Shown: piece by piece, positions 1 through 7,094 of the stretch
How positions within the stretch are numbered: position 1 is the first letter of the stretch
Layout: each line of letters starts with the position of its first letter
Assembly: GCA_900764225.1 (NCBI GenBank)
Contig: CAAFNG010000242.1
Coordinates: 1-16,447 of the forward strand
Length of the DNA: 16,447 bases
Direction: 5' to 3'
From: Lachnospiraceae bacterium
GTDB taxonomy: Bacteria; Bacillota; Clostridia; Lachnospirales; Lachnospiraceae
Translations under genes and position numbers: made by a program
Notes under the pieces: generated by a model
The model's input: the letters and a program-made list of their open reading frames with translations, nothing else
Database searches by the model: none
Told to the model about the DNA's origin: nothing

Positions 1-56
1 CACCGAGATCTACACCGTCTAATTCGTCGGCAGCGTCAGATGTGTATAAGAGACAG
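1..56 (+). other. Illumina Nextera adapter read-through (not genomic)
   Basis: Bases 1-15 match the 3' part of the Illumina P5 sequence, 16-23 (CGTCTAAT) occupy the i5 index slot, and 24-56 match the 33-base Nextera read-1 adapter, ending in the 19-bp Tn5 mosaic end AGATGTGTATAAGAGACAG at 38-56. From memory, CGTCTAAT is Nextera XT v2 index S510. The whole 56-base order is that of a library molecule rather than of a bacterial transposon, because P5 and an index precede the mosaic end. Genomic sequence therefore starts near 57, and this end is an assembly edge that was not trimmed. Any open reading frame starting inside this block is artificial. Confidence 0.98.
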
Positions 57-174
57 CTTAAACGTCGCGATGTCTATTATCTTTTTTACATATATCTTCC
101 ATATCAATTTTGTATTTCCAGAGTCATTGTTATTCATTTTTTCTCATTTATATTATCAAAAACCGTTATCACAA

Positions 175-220
175 AGGCAATTCCCCTATCATTCCTGTAT
201 ATCTGATATGAAAATTGCCT
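175..220 (-). terminator. Possible weak terminator after the WYL regulator gene
   Basis: An inverted repeat lies about 26 bases past the stop of the WYL regulator. Its arms, AGGCAATT and AATTGCCT, are perfect over 8 bp and extend to 11 with G-T wobbles, around a loop of about 23 bases. Only a short T run follows on the minus strand, so termination may be weak. The rest of 57-245 is very AT-rich and holds no gene that I can support. Confidence 0.35.
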
Positions 221-245
221 GTAATCTGTTATTATTTATTATTTA

Positions 246-1232
246 TCATTTGTAATTAGAAAGACTTTTCTCAAGAAATTCCCGGTACTCCTCGCGCACC
301 TCCTCCGGTGACGCGATTACAGCATCCGGTCCAAGACTGGCTATCCAGCCAAAAAACTGACCGCTGACGTTTACACGAATCAGCGTTTTGAAATGTTCCG
401 AATCCTTCCTGTGTATCATAATATCTCTGCCAAAACGATCCAACACAACTCCCACCAGCCGGTTATGTGCCTCCAGACATATCGTTTCTTCTCTGCCGCC
501 AAACATCCCGAAGGTTCTGGATGTCAGCTCTCCTGTATCATAATTCTTAAAGATCTCCTTACCATCGCGGGGCTGGTTCTCGATCTGTATCTGCAAAATC
601 TTATCTACTCTGTAATGCTTCACCTTTTCGCATTTCTCATCGTAGGCAACCAGATAGTAATTCTCATTCTGCCATACCAGTCCCCATGGACTGACCAGGT
701 AACGTTCCCCGTTCTTCTTCAGCCGTAATTCCTTCTCCACAGTCCATTCACAGTACTGAAAAGAGATCTGCCTGTCTTCGTTCAGCGCCCGTTGGATCTC
801 ATCAATACTATAATATACACTCTCATTCATGGTGCGGATCCGGTTCTCCACAAAAACCTGCCGCCGCAGCTGTCTCGCCTCATAAACACTGGCAAGACTC
901 TCCAGCTTCCCGATCAGCTGTCGGGATTTCCTGCTGGTGATAAATCTGGAGGACTGCACTGCATCTACCAATAGCTTCAGCTCCGGAAGCTCAAATTCCC
1001 GGCTGGCCAGATAAAACCCTGCCGGTTTCTCCCTGCGATTCAGGATATCCATTCCGAAATTCCGCAGCGTCTCAATATCATCATACACGGTCTTCCGCTC
1101 TGCGCTGATCCCCAGATTATTAAGATAGGTAATCAGCTCCTTCACTGACATGGGATGTTCTTCATCGGTCTGTTCCAGAAAAACACGCATAAGATATAAA
1201 ATTTTTATTTTCTGGTTAAAAACCCTCGGCAT
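246..1232 (-). CDS. HTH/WYL-domain transcriptional regulator (YafY/PafBC-like)
   Basis: A 328-residue DNA-binding regulator. Residues about 8-62 look like a winged helix-turn-helix of the HTH_11 type (VKELITYLNNLGISAERKTV). Residues about 145-215 form a WYL domain with SPWGLVWQNENYYLVAYD and the later HYRVDKI. Residues about 245-322 fit the C-terminal WCX extension. This is the usual length and order for the family. WYL domains bind ligands, in some members single-stranded DNA or nucleotides, and switch DNA binding; the ligand and targets here are unknown. The ATG start is supported by GGAGG at 1240-1244 with 7-nt spacing. The gene starts 16 nt after the stop of the small membrane protein gene, so the two are probably co-transcribed and may share the LexA-like boxes upstream. 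Autoregulation is plausible but not shown. Confidence 0.9.
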   Translation of the reverse strand: MPRVFNQKIKILYLMRVFLEQTDEEHPMSVKELITYLNNLGISAERKTVYDDIETLRNFGMDILNRREKPAGFYLASREFELPELKLLVDAVQSSRFITSRKSRQLIGKLESLASVYEARQLRRQVFVENRIRTMNESVYYSIDEIQRALNEDRQISFQYCEWTVEKELRLKKNGERYLVSPWGLVWQNENYYLVAYDEKCEKVKHYRVDKILQIQIENQPRDGKEIFKNYDTGELTSRTFGMFGGREETICLEAHNRLVGVVLDRFGRDIMIHRKDSEHFKTLIRVNVSGQFFGWIASLGPDAVIASPEEVREEYREFLEKSLSNYK

Positions 1233-1248
1233 CCCGATTCCTCCGTTC

Positions 1249-1503
1249 CTATTTATCCGTCAGTGATGCTACTACTGCAAAATATAATACCATGAAAGCC
1301 AGTACAACAGCAATGATATCTGCTCCGTGGAAATCAAAATTAAAAAGCATTGCTCCGCCGATCATAATCTCCAAGGTAAGAACTGCCCCCAGTATCATGG
1401 CCATGCCCGAAGAAAGCTTCTGTTTCCCTGAATGCCTGCTTTCTGTCTCCACATATCTTCCATCTGCCAGTACTGCCTTCCTGTTGTTCTCTGTATTCCA
1501 CAT
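1249..1503 (-). CDS. Small membrane protein with two predicted helices, unknown function
   Basis: An 84-residue protein starting MWNTENNRK. The frame is open upstream to a GTG at 1536, but the ATG at 1503 is preferred because it has GGGAGGA about 8 nt upstream, while the GTG has no ribosome site. After a polar, charged N-terminal third, two hydrophobic stretches follow (MAMILGAVLTLEIMIGGAMLF, then one beginning IIAVVLAFMVLYFAVVASL), separated by a short loop with NFDFHGAD. It ends in SLTDK. I recognise no family. It sits directly upstream of the WYL regulator gene, so a sensor-partner or regulated-effector role is possible but speculative. Confidence 0.65.
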   Translation of the reverse strand: MWNTENNRKAVLADGRYVETESRHSGKQKLSSGMAMILGAVLTLEIMIGGAMLFNFDFHGADIIAVVLAFMVLYFAVVASLTDK

Positions 1504-1543
1504 AAGATCTTCCTCCCTGTCATATGTCCGGCTCACGATTTAT

Positions 1544-1663
1544 CGAACATATTTTCCAAACATATTTTCGATTTACTGGTATTATATCGTATATTAAGTC
1601 CGATAAAACGGTACAAACAATCGTTTTTCGAACATTTGTTTATTTTATACAAAAATACGTTCG
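1544..1663 (-). promoter_or_regulatory. AT-rich control region with LexA-like boxes and a TATAAT
   Basis: The gap upstream of the small membrane protein gene holds a TATAAT (+ strand ATTATA 1581-1586) with no good -35. Three sites resemble the Gram-positive SOS box CGAACRNRYGTTYC: CGAACATATTTTCC at 1544-1557 (13 of 14), CGAACATTTGTTTA at 1629-1642 (12 of 14) and CGAACGTATTTTTG on the minus strand at 1663-1650 (12 of 14). The last two face each other, forming an interrupted palindrome with CGAAC/GTTCG ends. AACATATTTTC is also directly repeated with a 13-bp period (1546-1556, 1559-1569). These may be LexA sites or operators for the adjacent WYL regulator. Confidence 0.45.
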
Positions 1664-1688
1664 AGTCTTCTTATATAAAAGCGAAACT

Positions 1689-1715
1689 AAAAAAGCCTGC
1701 CGTAAACGACAGACC
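1689..1715 (-). terminator. Intrinsic terminator of lrgAB
   Basis: On the minus strand GGTCTGTCG, loop TTTA and CGGCAGGC(T) form a 9-bp stem with some G-T pairs, followed by six T residues (1694-1689). It lies about 36 bases after the lrgB stop and separates lrgAB from the small membrane protein/WYL unit. Confidence 0.8.
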
Positions 1716-1751
1716 TTTCACACATTTTATTTCTATGGATTTTTAACTTTT

Positions 1752-2444
1752 CTACATCATTCCAGCAAATACGGATGCACCGATAACTGTAAGCAGACCG
1801 GCTACCGCGATGGCAAGACTGCTCATGGCTCCCTCTACAGGACCAAGCTCCATGGCTTTTGCTGTTCCGATGGCATGGGCGGAGGTTCCAAGCGCAAGAC
1901 CTCTTGCGATCGGTTCCTCGATCTTTGCGATCTTATAAACAACCTCTGCGATCATATTTCCCAGCACTCCTGTGATAATGATCACTGCAACTGTGATCGT
2001 CACGATACCGCCAAGTTCCTCGGAAACGCCCATTCCAATGGCTGTTGTGATCGATTTCGGAAGCATGGTAACGTATTCCTGATGATTAAAGCCGAACAGC
2101 TTTGACATCAGAAGAATGCTGCAAAGTCCGGCCAGAGTTCCGGAAATGATTCCCACTGCCACTGCCTTGAGATTCTTTCTAAGCAGATGGATCTGCTCAT
2201 ACAAAGGAACTGCCAGACAGACCGTTGCCGGTGTCAGAAGATAGCTGATATATTTTCCGCCTTCATTATAATCTTCATAATCAATATGGAAGATCAGAAG
2301 AACTCCGATCACACAGATGATGGAGATCAGAAGAGGATTAAAGATTGCCATTTTGAATTTCTTTTTCAGGATAAGACCGATCTCATAAGCGATCAGACTT
2401 ATCATCGCTCCGAAAAATGCGGAGTTTTTTATGAATTCCATCAT
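1752..2444 (-). CDS. lrgB: LrgB/CidB family membrane protein
   Basis: A 230-residue polytopic membrane protein, normal length for LrgB. Family signatures are clear: LPKSITTAIGMGVSEELGG at residues 128-146 and GTSAHAIGTAKAMELG at 186-201, followed by a final hydrophobic segment. LrgB works with LrgA in the inner membrane. The pair was first described as modulators of murein hydrolase export and autolysis in Staphylococcus. In Bacillus and Streptococcus mutans homologues act in pyruvate uptake. The ATG overlaps the lrgA stop by 4 nt (ATGA), a sign of translational coupling, with GAGAGGAA upstream inside lrgA. The operator and cre-like site before lrgA fit a metabolic transport role better than a lysis role, which is inference. 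Confidence 0.93.
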   Translation of the reverse strand: MMEFIKNSAFFGAMISLIAYEIGLILKKKFKMAIFNPLLISIICVIGVLLIFHIDYEDYNEGGKYISYLLTPATVCLAVPLYEQIHLLRKNLKAVAVGIISGTLAGLCSILLMSKLFGFNHQEYVTMLPKSITTAIGMGVSEELGGIVTITVAVIIITGVLGNMIAEVVYKIAKIEEPIARGLALGTSAHAIGTAKAMELGPVEGAMSSLAIAVAGLLTVIGASVFAGMM

Positions 2445-2803
2445 TTTTCAGTTCCTCTCTTTCCCATTCGGATCACTCCCTGTGTTACTTTTCCCGTAAC
2501 TACCATTACAATCACCGTACTGATAAACGTCATAACAAGAACCGGCACACAGATCGGTTTCAGTGTACTCCACGCGGTGATCAGTCCCGCACCTGCCGGA
2601 ACAAACATTACCGGCATGATCTCAACCAGAAAATCTGCCGCGCCTTTTACCTGATCCAGCTTCAAGATACCTGTAAGCAGTGCCACAAGCATGATCACCA
2701 GACCATATACGCTGGCCGGTACCGGAAGCGGAAGAAAGGTTTTCAGCACTTCGCCAATGACGGAAATCAGCAGGATGATGCTGAACTGCTGTACATACTT
2801 CAT
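2441..2803 (-). CDS. lrgA: LrgA/CidA family holin-like membrane protein
   Basis: A 120-residue protein with about four hydrophobic segments and the family core: LPLPVPASVYGLVIMLVALL around residues 24-43, then LVEIMPVMFVPAGAGLI. The N-terminus is compact, as in most LrgA proteins, and the C-terminus is basic (RMGKRGTEK). It is the first gene of the lrgAB unit and overlaps lrgB by 4 nt. The start is set by AGGAGGG at 2811-2817, about 7 nt upstream. It is probably the partner of LrgB in a pyruvate or small-acid transporter, or a holin-like modulator; the sequence alone does not decide. No LytSR-type two-component genes are present nearby, unlike the classical lytSR-lrgAB arrangement. Confidence 0.92.
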   Translation of the reverse strand: MKYVQQFSIILLISVIGEVLKTFLPLPVPASVYGLVIMLVALLTGILKLDQVKGAADFLVEIMPVMFVPAGAGLITAWSTLKPICVPVLVMTFISTVIVMVVTGKVTQGVIRMGKRGTEK

Positions 2804-2836
2804 GTCTCATCCCTCCTGACTCATTTTAAGCGGATA

Positions 2837-2865
2837 ATTATATTCTCCGTTCTCAAAAGTGGTAA
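2837..2865 (-). promoter_or_regulatory. Promoter of lrgAB
   Basis: On the minus strand TTACCA (2865-2860), a 17-bp spacer and a perfect TATAAT (2842-2837) precede lrgA, predicting a start near 2830 and a leader of about 27 nt that includes the AGGAGGG ribosome site. The -35 matches TTGACA at 4 of 6 positions and lies within the palindrome at 2855-2875. Confidence 0.7.
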
Positions 2866-2875
2866 GACCACTTTT
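2855..2875. promoter_or_regulatory. FadR/GntR-type operator over the lrgAB -35
   Basis: A perfect 9-bp inverted repeat, arms AAAAGTGGT and ACCACTTTT around AAG. The core TGGTAAGACCA is the classic operator form (TGGTnnnACCA) of the FadR subfamily of GntR regulators, such as LldR-type lactate regulators. It covers the -35 hexamer, so bound protein should repress. No GntR regulator is encoded in this window. Confidence 0.7.
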
Positions 2876-2877
2876 TG

Positions 2878-2892
2878 TTTTAAACGTTTTCT
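2878..2892. promoter_or_regulatory. cre-like (CcpA) site upstream of the lrgAB promoter
   Basis: TTTTAAACGTTTTCT matches the cre consensus WTGNAARCGNWWWCA at 13 of 15 positions, missing the G at position 3 and the final A. It lies just upstream of the -35. CcpA control of lrgAB-type genes is known in streptococci and Bacillus. AT-rich DNA produces such matches by chance, so confidence is low. Confidence 0.35.
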
Positions 2893-3000
2893 AATTATAC
2901 GCTCCATATCCCAAATTACAAGGATTGTTTCTCATAAAATACAAAAAATCCTTTTATACACCAGCGTATTCCCGTAAAAATGAGCAGAAAGTCCGTTAAT

Positions 3001-3453
3001 TTACGGCAGAATTATTTTTTCCACCTGACAGCTTCCATCCTCCACAGTCATCACCGCCATGGTCACTTCTCCGCCAAAACGGCTTCTTCCGCAGCTGCCC
3101 GGGTTCAGCCACAGCCGGCCATCGATCTCTTTTTCAAAATATTTATGGCTGTGCCCGAAAATTACCACCTGGGTATCTCCAAGCTCCCAGTCCACATCTT
3201 TTTTGTTGTGTACCATAAAAAATCTCACGCCACCAATAGTGAATCGAAGACTGGTCCGCAGATTTTCCGCCCAGTCCTTATCATTATTTCCGCGGACTAC
3301 ATAAAGATTTCCCATGGCACGCAGCTTATCCAGGATCTCATCTTTGTTCACATCTCCCGCGTGGAGGATGTATTTGCAGTCCTTTAAGATTTCCAGAACC
3401 TCCGGCCGCAGAAGACCGTGGGTGTCTGATATGATACCGATTTTTTCTTTCAT
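3001..3453 (-). CDS. YfcE/MJ0936-type metallophosphoesterase
   Basis: A 150-residue single-domain calcineurin-like phosphoesterase. Metal-site motifs appear in order: SDTHG (residues 9-13, D10 and H12), HAGD (31-34, D34), RGNND (54-58), VHN (81-83) and GHSH (100-103, H101 and H103), then NPGSCGR (117-123). The length fits the small YfcE family, which hydrolyses phosphodiesters such as bis-pNPP or cyclic nucleotides in vitro with Mn2+ or Ni2+; the natural substrate is generally unknown. No signal peptide, so cytoplasmic. The ATG has AGAGGGAA upstream. It follows the endonuclease Q-like gene by 44 nt with no hairpin between, so the two probably form one transcript. Only a weak 7-bp inverted repeat with a long loop (about 2920-2954) follows it. 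Confidence 0.88.
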   Translation of the reverse strand: MKEKIGIISDTHGLLRPEVLEILKDCKYILHAGDVNKDEILDKLRAMGNLYVVRGNNDKDWAENLRTSLRFTIGGVRFFMVHNKKDVDWELGDTQVVIFGHSHKYFEKEIDGRLWLNPGSCGRSRFGGEVTMAVMTVEDGSCQVEKIILP

Positions 3454-3497
3454 GTTTTATTCCCTCTTATCATAAATTCTATAATTGCCAGATTTCC

Positions 3498-4730
3498 TCA
3501 AAACAACTCGATCTTTCCATACTCTCCGTCAAATCCAGGCTTCCGTACCACCTCACCGGCTCTCAGCCGCCGGATTCCCTCTGTCAGGACTTCACCGCCT
3601 GCTGCCCGGATATCTTCCTCCGGCACTTCCCTTAATATGGAAAATTCCGCTCCCAGCTTCTCAAGAAGCCGCTCATACTGCCCCTGAACTTTTTTACTTG
3701 CTGTGGAAAATCCCACACAGGCTGAGATCACCTCGGGCAGCGGCACCAGACTTTCGTAGGGGCGTCCGCTCTCCGGCATGGAAACCTCACTCTCATCCCT
3801 GTCAGAAAGCTGCAGGATCCTGTGATCCACGCCCATAGTCAGCTTCTTTCCACAAACCGGACAGATGCCCTTATATTCTTCCGCTTCCCGCGGGCTTAAG
3901 CACACACCGCATTTCCGGTGCCCGTCATAATGATATTTTCCCTCCTCCGGGAAAAACTCGATGGTTCCTTTAAGACCTTTGCCACTCTGTACTGCCTGAA
4001 ATAATCCCTGATAGGAAAGCTCGATATCCAGAAGATCCGCCTCCCTGCCAAGCTTTGACGGAGAATGTGCATCGGAATGTGACACCAGCTGATACCCATC
4101 CAGAGCAGAGATCTGCCAGTTCATCACCGGATCCGAGGACAATCCCGTCTCCAGCGCATGAATATACGGCGTCAGCTCCTCAAAACACTCTTCTATCGTA
4201 TCAAATCCGGACTTCGCCCCGAACAGGGAAAAATGTGGTGTCCAGATATGTGCCGGAATATACATTCCCTCTTCGCTGACCTCCAGCATCATTTCCAGAA
4301 GATCATGACAGGGCAGTCCCAGAATTGGACGTCCGTCAGAATGAATATTTCCGATTTTTTCCAGCCTTGCGGCAAAAGCATCCGCCTCATCGAATCCGGG
4401 AAGCAGGATCAGACTGTGCACCTTCCTCGTCTTTCCGCCTTTTTTATAAATAGAACTGATTTCCCCAGACAGCACAAATCTAGGTGCAGTTCCCGGATAA
4501 CGCCCCGCCTCCGGCAAAACATACTCGTCTTTTAACCGGAACAGCCCCTGCTCTGCGGGAATCAGCTTCTCCTTTAATTCCTGCCGCCAGACGGGATGCG
4601 TCATATCTCCGGTACCGATCAGCGAGATTCCTTTTTTTCTCGCCCAGAGATCCAGCATCTCTGGTGTACCGTCTTTACTTGTTGCCATAGAATATCTGGA
4701 ATGTATGTGTAAATCTGCGATCTGCTTCAA
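3498..4730 (-). CDS. Endonuclease Q-like PHP-domain DNA repair nuclease
   Basis: A 410-residue protein with an N-terminal PHP domain: DLHIHS (6-11), GTGDMTHP (39-46), SGEIS (E90), VHS (H105), IPAHIWTPHFS (158-168) and SHSDAHSP (217-224) carry the expected metal ligands. A four-cysteine zinc finger follows (C274, C277, C290, C293; CGVC...CPVCG), then a C-terminal region to 410. This architecture matches endonuclease Q, known from archaea and some bacteria, which nicks 5' of deaminated bases such as uracil, hypoxanthine and xanthine. Activity here is inferred. The start is TTG, supported by GGAGG at 4738-4742 with 7-nt spacing and by DLHIHS lying right at the N-terminus as in other PHP proteins. 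It is transcribed from its own promoter just past the urease terminator and likely continues into the YfcE-type gene. Confidence 0.82.
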   Translation of the reverse strand: MKQIADLHIHSRYSMATSKDGTPEMLDLWARKKGISLIGTGDMTHPVWRQELKEKLIPAEQGLFRLKDEYVLPEAGRYPGTAPRFVLSGEISSIYKKGGKTRKVHSLILLPGFDEADAFAARLEKIGNIHSDGRPILGLPCHDLLEMMLEVSEEGMYIPAHIWTPHFSLFGAKSGFDTIEECFEELTPYIHALETGLSSDPVMNWQISALDGYQLVSHSDAHSPSKLGREADLLDIELSYQGLFQAVQSGKGLKGTIEFFPEEGKYHYDGHRKCGVCLSPREAEEYKGICPVCGKKLTMGVDHRILQLSDRDESEVSMPESGRPYESLVPLPEVISACVGFSTASKKVQGQYERLLEKLGAEFSILREVPEEDIRAAGGEVLTEGIRRLRAGEVVRKPGFDGEYGKIELF

Positions 4731-4785
4731 TTTTTTTCCTCCAAAACACTATTTCCGAGTTGCCATAATATCACTCTGTATCTGT

Positions 4786-4814
4786 ATTATAATTTCCCAC
4801 AAACATCCTGTACA
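4786..4814 (-). promoter_or_regulatory. Promoter of the endonuclease Q-like gene
   Basis: TGTACA (4814-4809), a 17-bp spacer and TATAAT (4791-4786) on the minus strand predict a start near 4779 and a leader of about 50 nt. A TTGACT lies 5 bp further upstream, but its 22-bp spacing is too long. The promoter abuts the T run of the urease terminator. Confidence 0.65.
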
Positions 4815-4817
4815 GTC

Positions 4818-4882
4818 AAAAAAAGAATCCCTCACCAGACAATGCCATTTAGATAAAACAGCATTGCCGCATAAGAGATTCT
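4818..4882 (-). terminator. Terminator of the urease operon
   Basis: A long imperfect hairpin: AGAATCTCTTAT pairs with GTGAGGGATTCT, and after a small internal loop GGCAATGC pairs with GCATTGTC. Seven T residues follow (4824-4818). It lies 24 nt past the ureD stop and marks the end of the urease transcript. Confidence 0.85.
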
Positions 4883-4905
4883 CCTTTTTCCAAAAACAGA
4901 CTCGC

Positions 4906-5730
4906 TTATTCACTTTGGTTTTCTAACCTGGTCTCCTCACGGTTATTCTCAAACACCGCCTTGATCTTCTCTGCCACTTCCTGCAGCTTCTGTGCCCGCT
5001 GTCCCAGAATACGGACAGCAAGATCTCCATGAACCAGTTCTGTCACGCCACCGTCACATTCTTTTTCCATCTCAAGGATTTCCCATATCTTTTCCTGCAT
5101 ATCCTTCGCCGGAGCGCTTAAGAAAATATTGGCCATATGCGTGTAGCCTTCATACATGCCAATCCCTTCCATATCCATCCTCTCCGGCTCATAGCGGGTA
5201 TTATCCCTGTAGATCAGTTTTCCGCCACGGCGGATGTTCACTCTGGAAGAAAATCTTCGATACTGAAAACGCTCATCGGAAGCTTTTCTTCCGCAGGAAA
5301 TGATCTCCAGCAGGAATAGCCCGGAGTGTTCATTCTCCAGGGCAAATTCCATGGTGCTGTCAAAAGCCGACTGTGCATATGGGATCACCGGCTGAGGATA
5401 ATAGTAAAAAACTGCGTTCTTCTCCACACAGGCTTTCACATGGCGGACAGCCTCCCCTTCTTTCATCTTATGAACCTTATCAAAGGACTGAGACAGAAAT
5501 TCCAGCTCTGTCCCTTCTGCCACAAGAAAATCAAATTCCTGTCTGTCCCCCTCCATGATCCCTGCAGAAGCACACAGAGGCATTACCGAGATTCCCCCGT
5601 TTTTCTTCGGAAAAGGATTCATAACCTTATAGGGAGCTGTAAAAGCAATATCTTCTATGATCGTTTTTCCATCTCGCAGGCCGGTTTTCAGAGACAGCCT
5701 GGAAAGCTTTCCGAATTTATTTTCTGCCAC
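4906..5730 (-). CDS. ureD: Urease accessory protein UreD (UreH)
   Basis: A 274-residue UreD, the scaffold of the UreD-UreF-UreG complex that docks on apo-urease and passes nickel through its tunnel to the active site. The first half carries typical features: GLRDGKTIIEDIAFTAPYKVMNPFP, a PLCASAGIMEGDRQEFDF stretch, SQSFDKVHKM, YYYPQPVIPYAQSAF and DNTRYEPE. The start is GTG at 5730, preceded by AAAGGTGG, and lies 16 nt after the ureG stop. Last gene of the operon, followed by the terminator. Position after ureG is common in Gram-positive clusters such as Streptococcus salivarius (ureEFGD). Confidence 0.93.
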   Translation of the reverse strand: MAENKFGKLSRLSLKTGLRDGKTIIEDIAFTAPYKVMNPFPKKNGGISVMPLCASAGIMEGDRQEFDFLVAEGTELEFLSQSFDKVHKMKEGEAVRHVKACVEKNAVFYYYPQPVIPYAQSAFDSTMEFALENEHSGLFLLEIISCGRKASDERFQYRRFSSRVNIRRGGKLIYRDNTRYEPERMDMEGIGMYEGYTHMANIFLSAPAKDMQEKIWEILEMEKECDGGVTELVHGDLAVRILGQRAQKLQEVAEKIKAVFENNREETRLENQSE

Positions 5731-5746
5731 TGGTCAACCACCTTTC

Positions 5747-6355
5747 CTACATATCCTCCAGGAGTACATTCTTTTTGATCCATTCCACAACTGTGTCCAC
5801 ATGCTCATCACCACGGATGTTTGTGAAAACAAAAGGTCTTTCCCCTCTCATTTTTCTGGAATCACGGTCCATAACCTCAAGACTTGCGCCTACATAAGGT
5901 GCCAGATCAATCTTATTGATCACCAGAAGATCCGATCTTGTGATTCCCGGGCCACCTTTTCGCGGGATCTTGTCGCCCTCAGCCACATCAATCACAAAAA
6001 TGGTAGCATCCACAAGCTCCGGACTGAAAGTTGCGGAAAGGTTATCTCCGCCGCTTTCAATAAAAAGCAGCTGAATATCCGGAAAGCGCTCCATCATCTC
6101 ATCCACCGCCTCAAGATTCATGGAAGCATCCTCACGGATGGCTGTATGAGGGCATCCACCAGTCTCCACACCGATGATACGCTCAATGGGAAGAACACTG
6201 TTTTTTGCAAGGAACTGCGCGTCTTCCTTTGTATAGATATCGTTTGTGATAACGCCGATACTGTAATCCTTTGCCATTTTTCTTGACAAGGCTTCGATCA
6301 GTGCAGTCTTGCCGGAGCCTACCGGACCGGCAACACCGATTTTTACATATGACAT
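5747..6355 (-). CDS. ureG: Urease accessory GTPase UreG
   Basis: A 202-residue SIMIBI-class GTPase that binds nickel and uses GTP hydrolysis to drive urease activation. Motifs: P-loop GPVGSGKT (10-17), [13 protein letters not shown] (38-49), metal-binding CPH (68-70) within [34 protein letters not shown] (100-116), and NKID (147-150) for guanine recognition. The frame stays open to 6502, overlapping ureF, but the start at 6355 is chosen because [13 protein letters not shown] is the normal UreG N-terminus and AGGAGA lies upstream in the 16-nt gap after ureF. It has no long N-terminal histidine-rich extension, so nickel storage would fall to UreE. Confidence 0.95.
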   Translation of the reverse strand: MSYVKIGVAGPVGSGKTALIEALSRKMAKDYSIGVITNDIYTKEDAQFLAKNSVLPIERIIGVETGGCPHTAIREDASMNLEAVDEMMERFPDIQLLFIESGGDNLSATFSPELVDATIFVIDVAEGDKIPRKGGPGITRSDLLVINKIDLAPYVGASLEVMDRDSRKMRGERPFVFTNIRGDEHVDTVVEWIKKNVLLEDM

Positions 6356-6371
6356 AAAAAAATCTCCTCTC

Positions 6372-7085
6372 CTACGACATATAAAGTCTGGAATAAAGCT
6401 TCTCATGCTGAATTCCACGGATATCAAATCCAGGTGCTGACAGACAGAGATCCTCTTCCGTATAGTCCCGGATATGGGACAGTATCTCCTCAAATTCCTC
6501 ATAACATCCGCAGAGAAGCTTCTGACCTGCGCTCTGACTTAAGGGGATCGTCTTTACACAGTTTGTCACCATGGCAGAGGTCTGGGCATAGAGATAGTGT
6601 GAAAGCGTCTCTTCTTCCTCCAGTCCAAGTGCCGCACAGAATACGCCATACGCACAGCAATGGCTGACAGGCTTGCCCTTACGTGCTTCCATGTATCCGT
6701 CAAAAATTTCCTTCTTTTTCATAGGAAGCTTTTTTTCAGGAAGTTTCTGGATCGTCTTGGTAAAACGGGAGCCCATTTTTCTGGATGCTTCTCTCTGCTC
6801 CATGGGAATCCTGGACGCCCCCAGGATTTCCTCCAGCATATCCAGTGCATTTACATCTTCCTTCAGCGCATACTCATAGGCCAGGCGCACTCCCAGAAGG
6901 TCCGTATAAGCCAGATTGTACTTCAGTTTTTTTCTGATATATTCTGCCGCTGTTTTTTCATCGTGCACGCGTCCCTGCTGGATATAGGTCTCAAGTCCCT
7001 GTGAGTGTGAATATCCTCCTATGGGAAAAAGAGCATCATTTACCTGCAGAAGAAAAAAACGGCGGATCTCATTCTTTTTATCCAT
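6372..7085 (-). CDS. ureF: Urease accessory protein UreF
   Basis: A 237-residue, mostly helical UreF. The N-terminal signature [17 protein letters not shown] (19-35) is diagnostic. UreF bridges UreD and the UreG dimer and is thought to control GTP hydrolysis during nickel delivery. The GHxxxxYG-like region reads [16 protein letters not shown] in the middle. The ATG at 7085 sits 9 nt after the ureE stop, and its GAGG ribosome site overlaps that stop. Length is normal for the family. Confidence 0.93.
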   Translation of the reverse strand: MDKKNEIRRFFLLQVNDALFPIGGYSHSQGLETYIQQGRVHDEKTAAEYIRKKLKYNLAYTDLLGVRLAYEYALKEDVNALDMLEEILGASRIPMEQREASRKMGSRFTKTIQKLPEKKLPMKKKEIFDGYMEARKGKPVSHCCAYGVFCAALGLEEEETLSHYLYAQTSAMVTNCVKTIPLSQSAGQKLLCGCYEEFEEILSHIRDYTEEDLCLSAPGFDIRGIQHEKLYSRLYMS

Positions 7086-7094
7086 ATCACAGCC

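Noticed and set aside
38..56. Tn5 mosaic end as evidence of a natural transposon
   Set aside because: It is preceded by P5 sequence and an index, which occur only in sequencing libraries, and no IS50 genes follow.
40..255. Plus-strand 71-residue reading frame
   Set aside because: It begins inside the Nextera adapter and runs through AT-rich DNA with no ribosome site; it is artificial.
2920..2954. Terminator after the YfcE-type gene
   Set aside because: Only a 7-bp AAGGATT/AATCCTT repeat with a loop of about 20 nt and no T run; too weak to annotate.
4809..4819. TTGACT as the -35 of the endonuclease Q-like gene
   Set aside because: Its spacing to TATAAT is 22 bp; TGTACA at 17 bp is a better candidate.
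6356..6502. Extended N-terminus for UreG
   Set aside because: The extension overlaps ureF in another frame, is unlike any UreG, and a good ribosome site supports the start at 6355.
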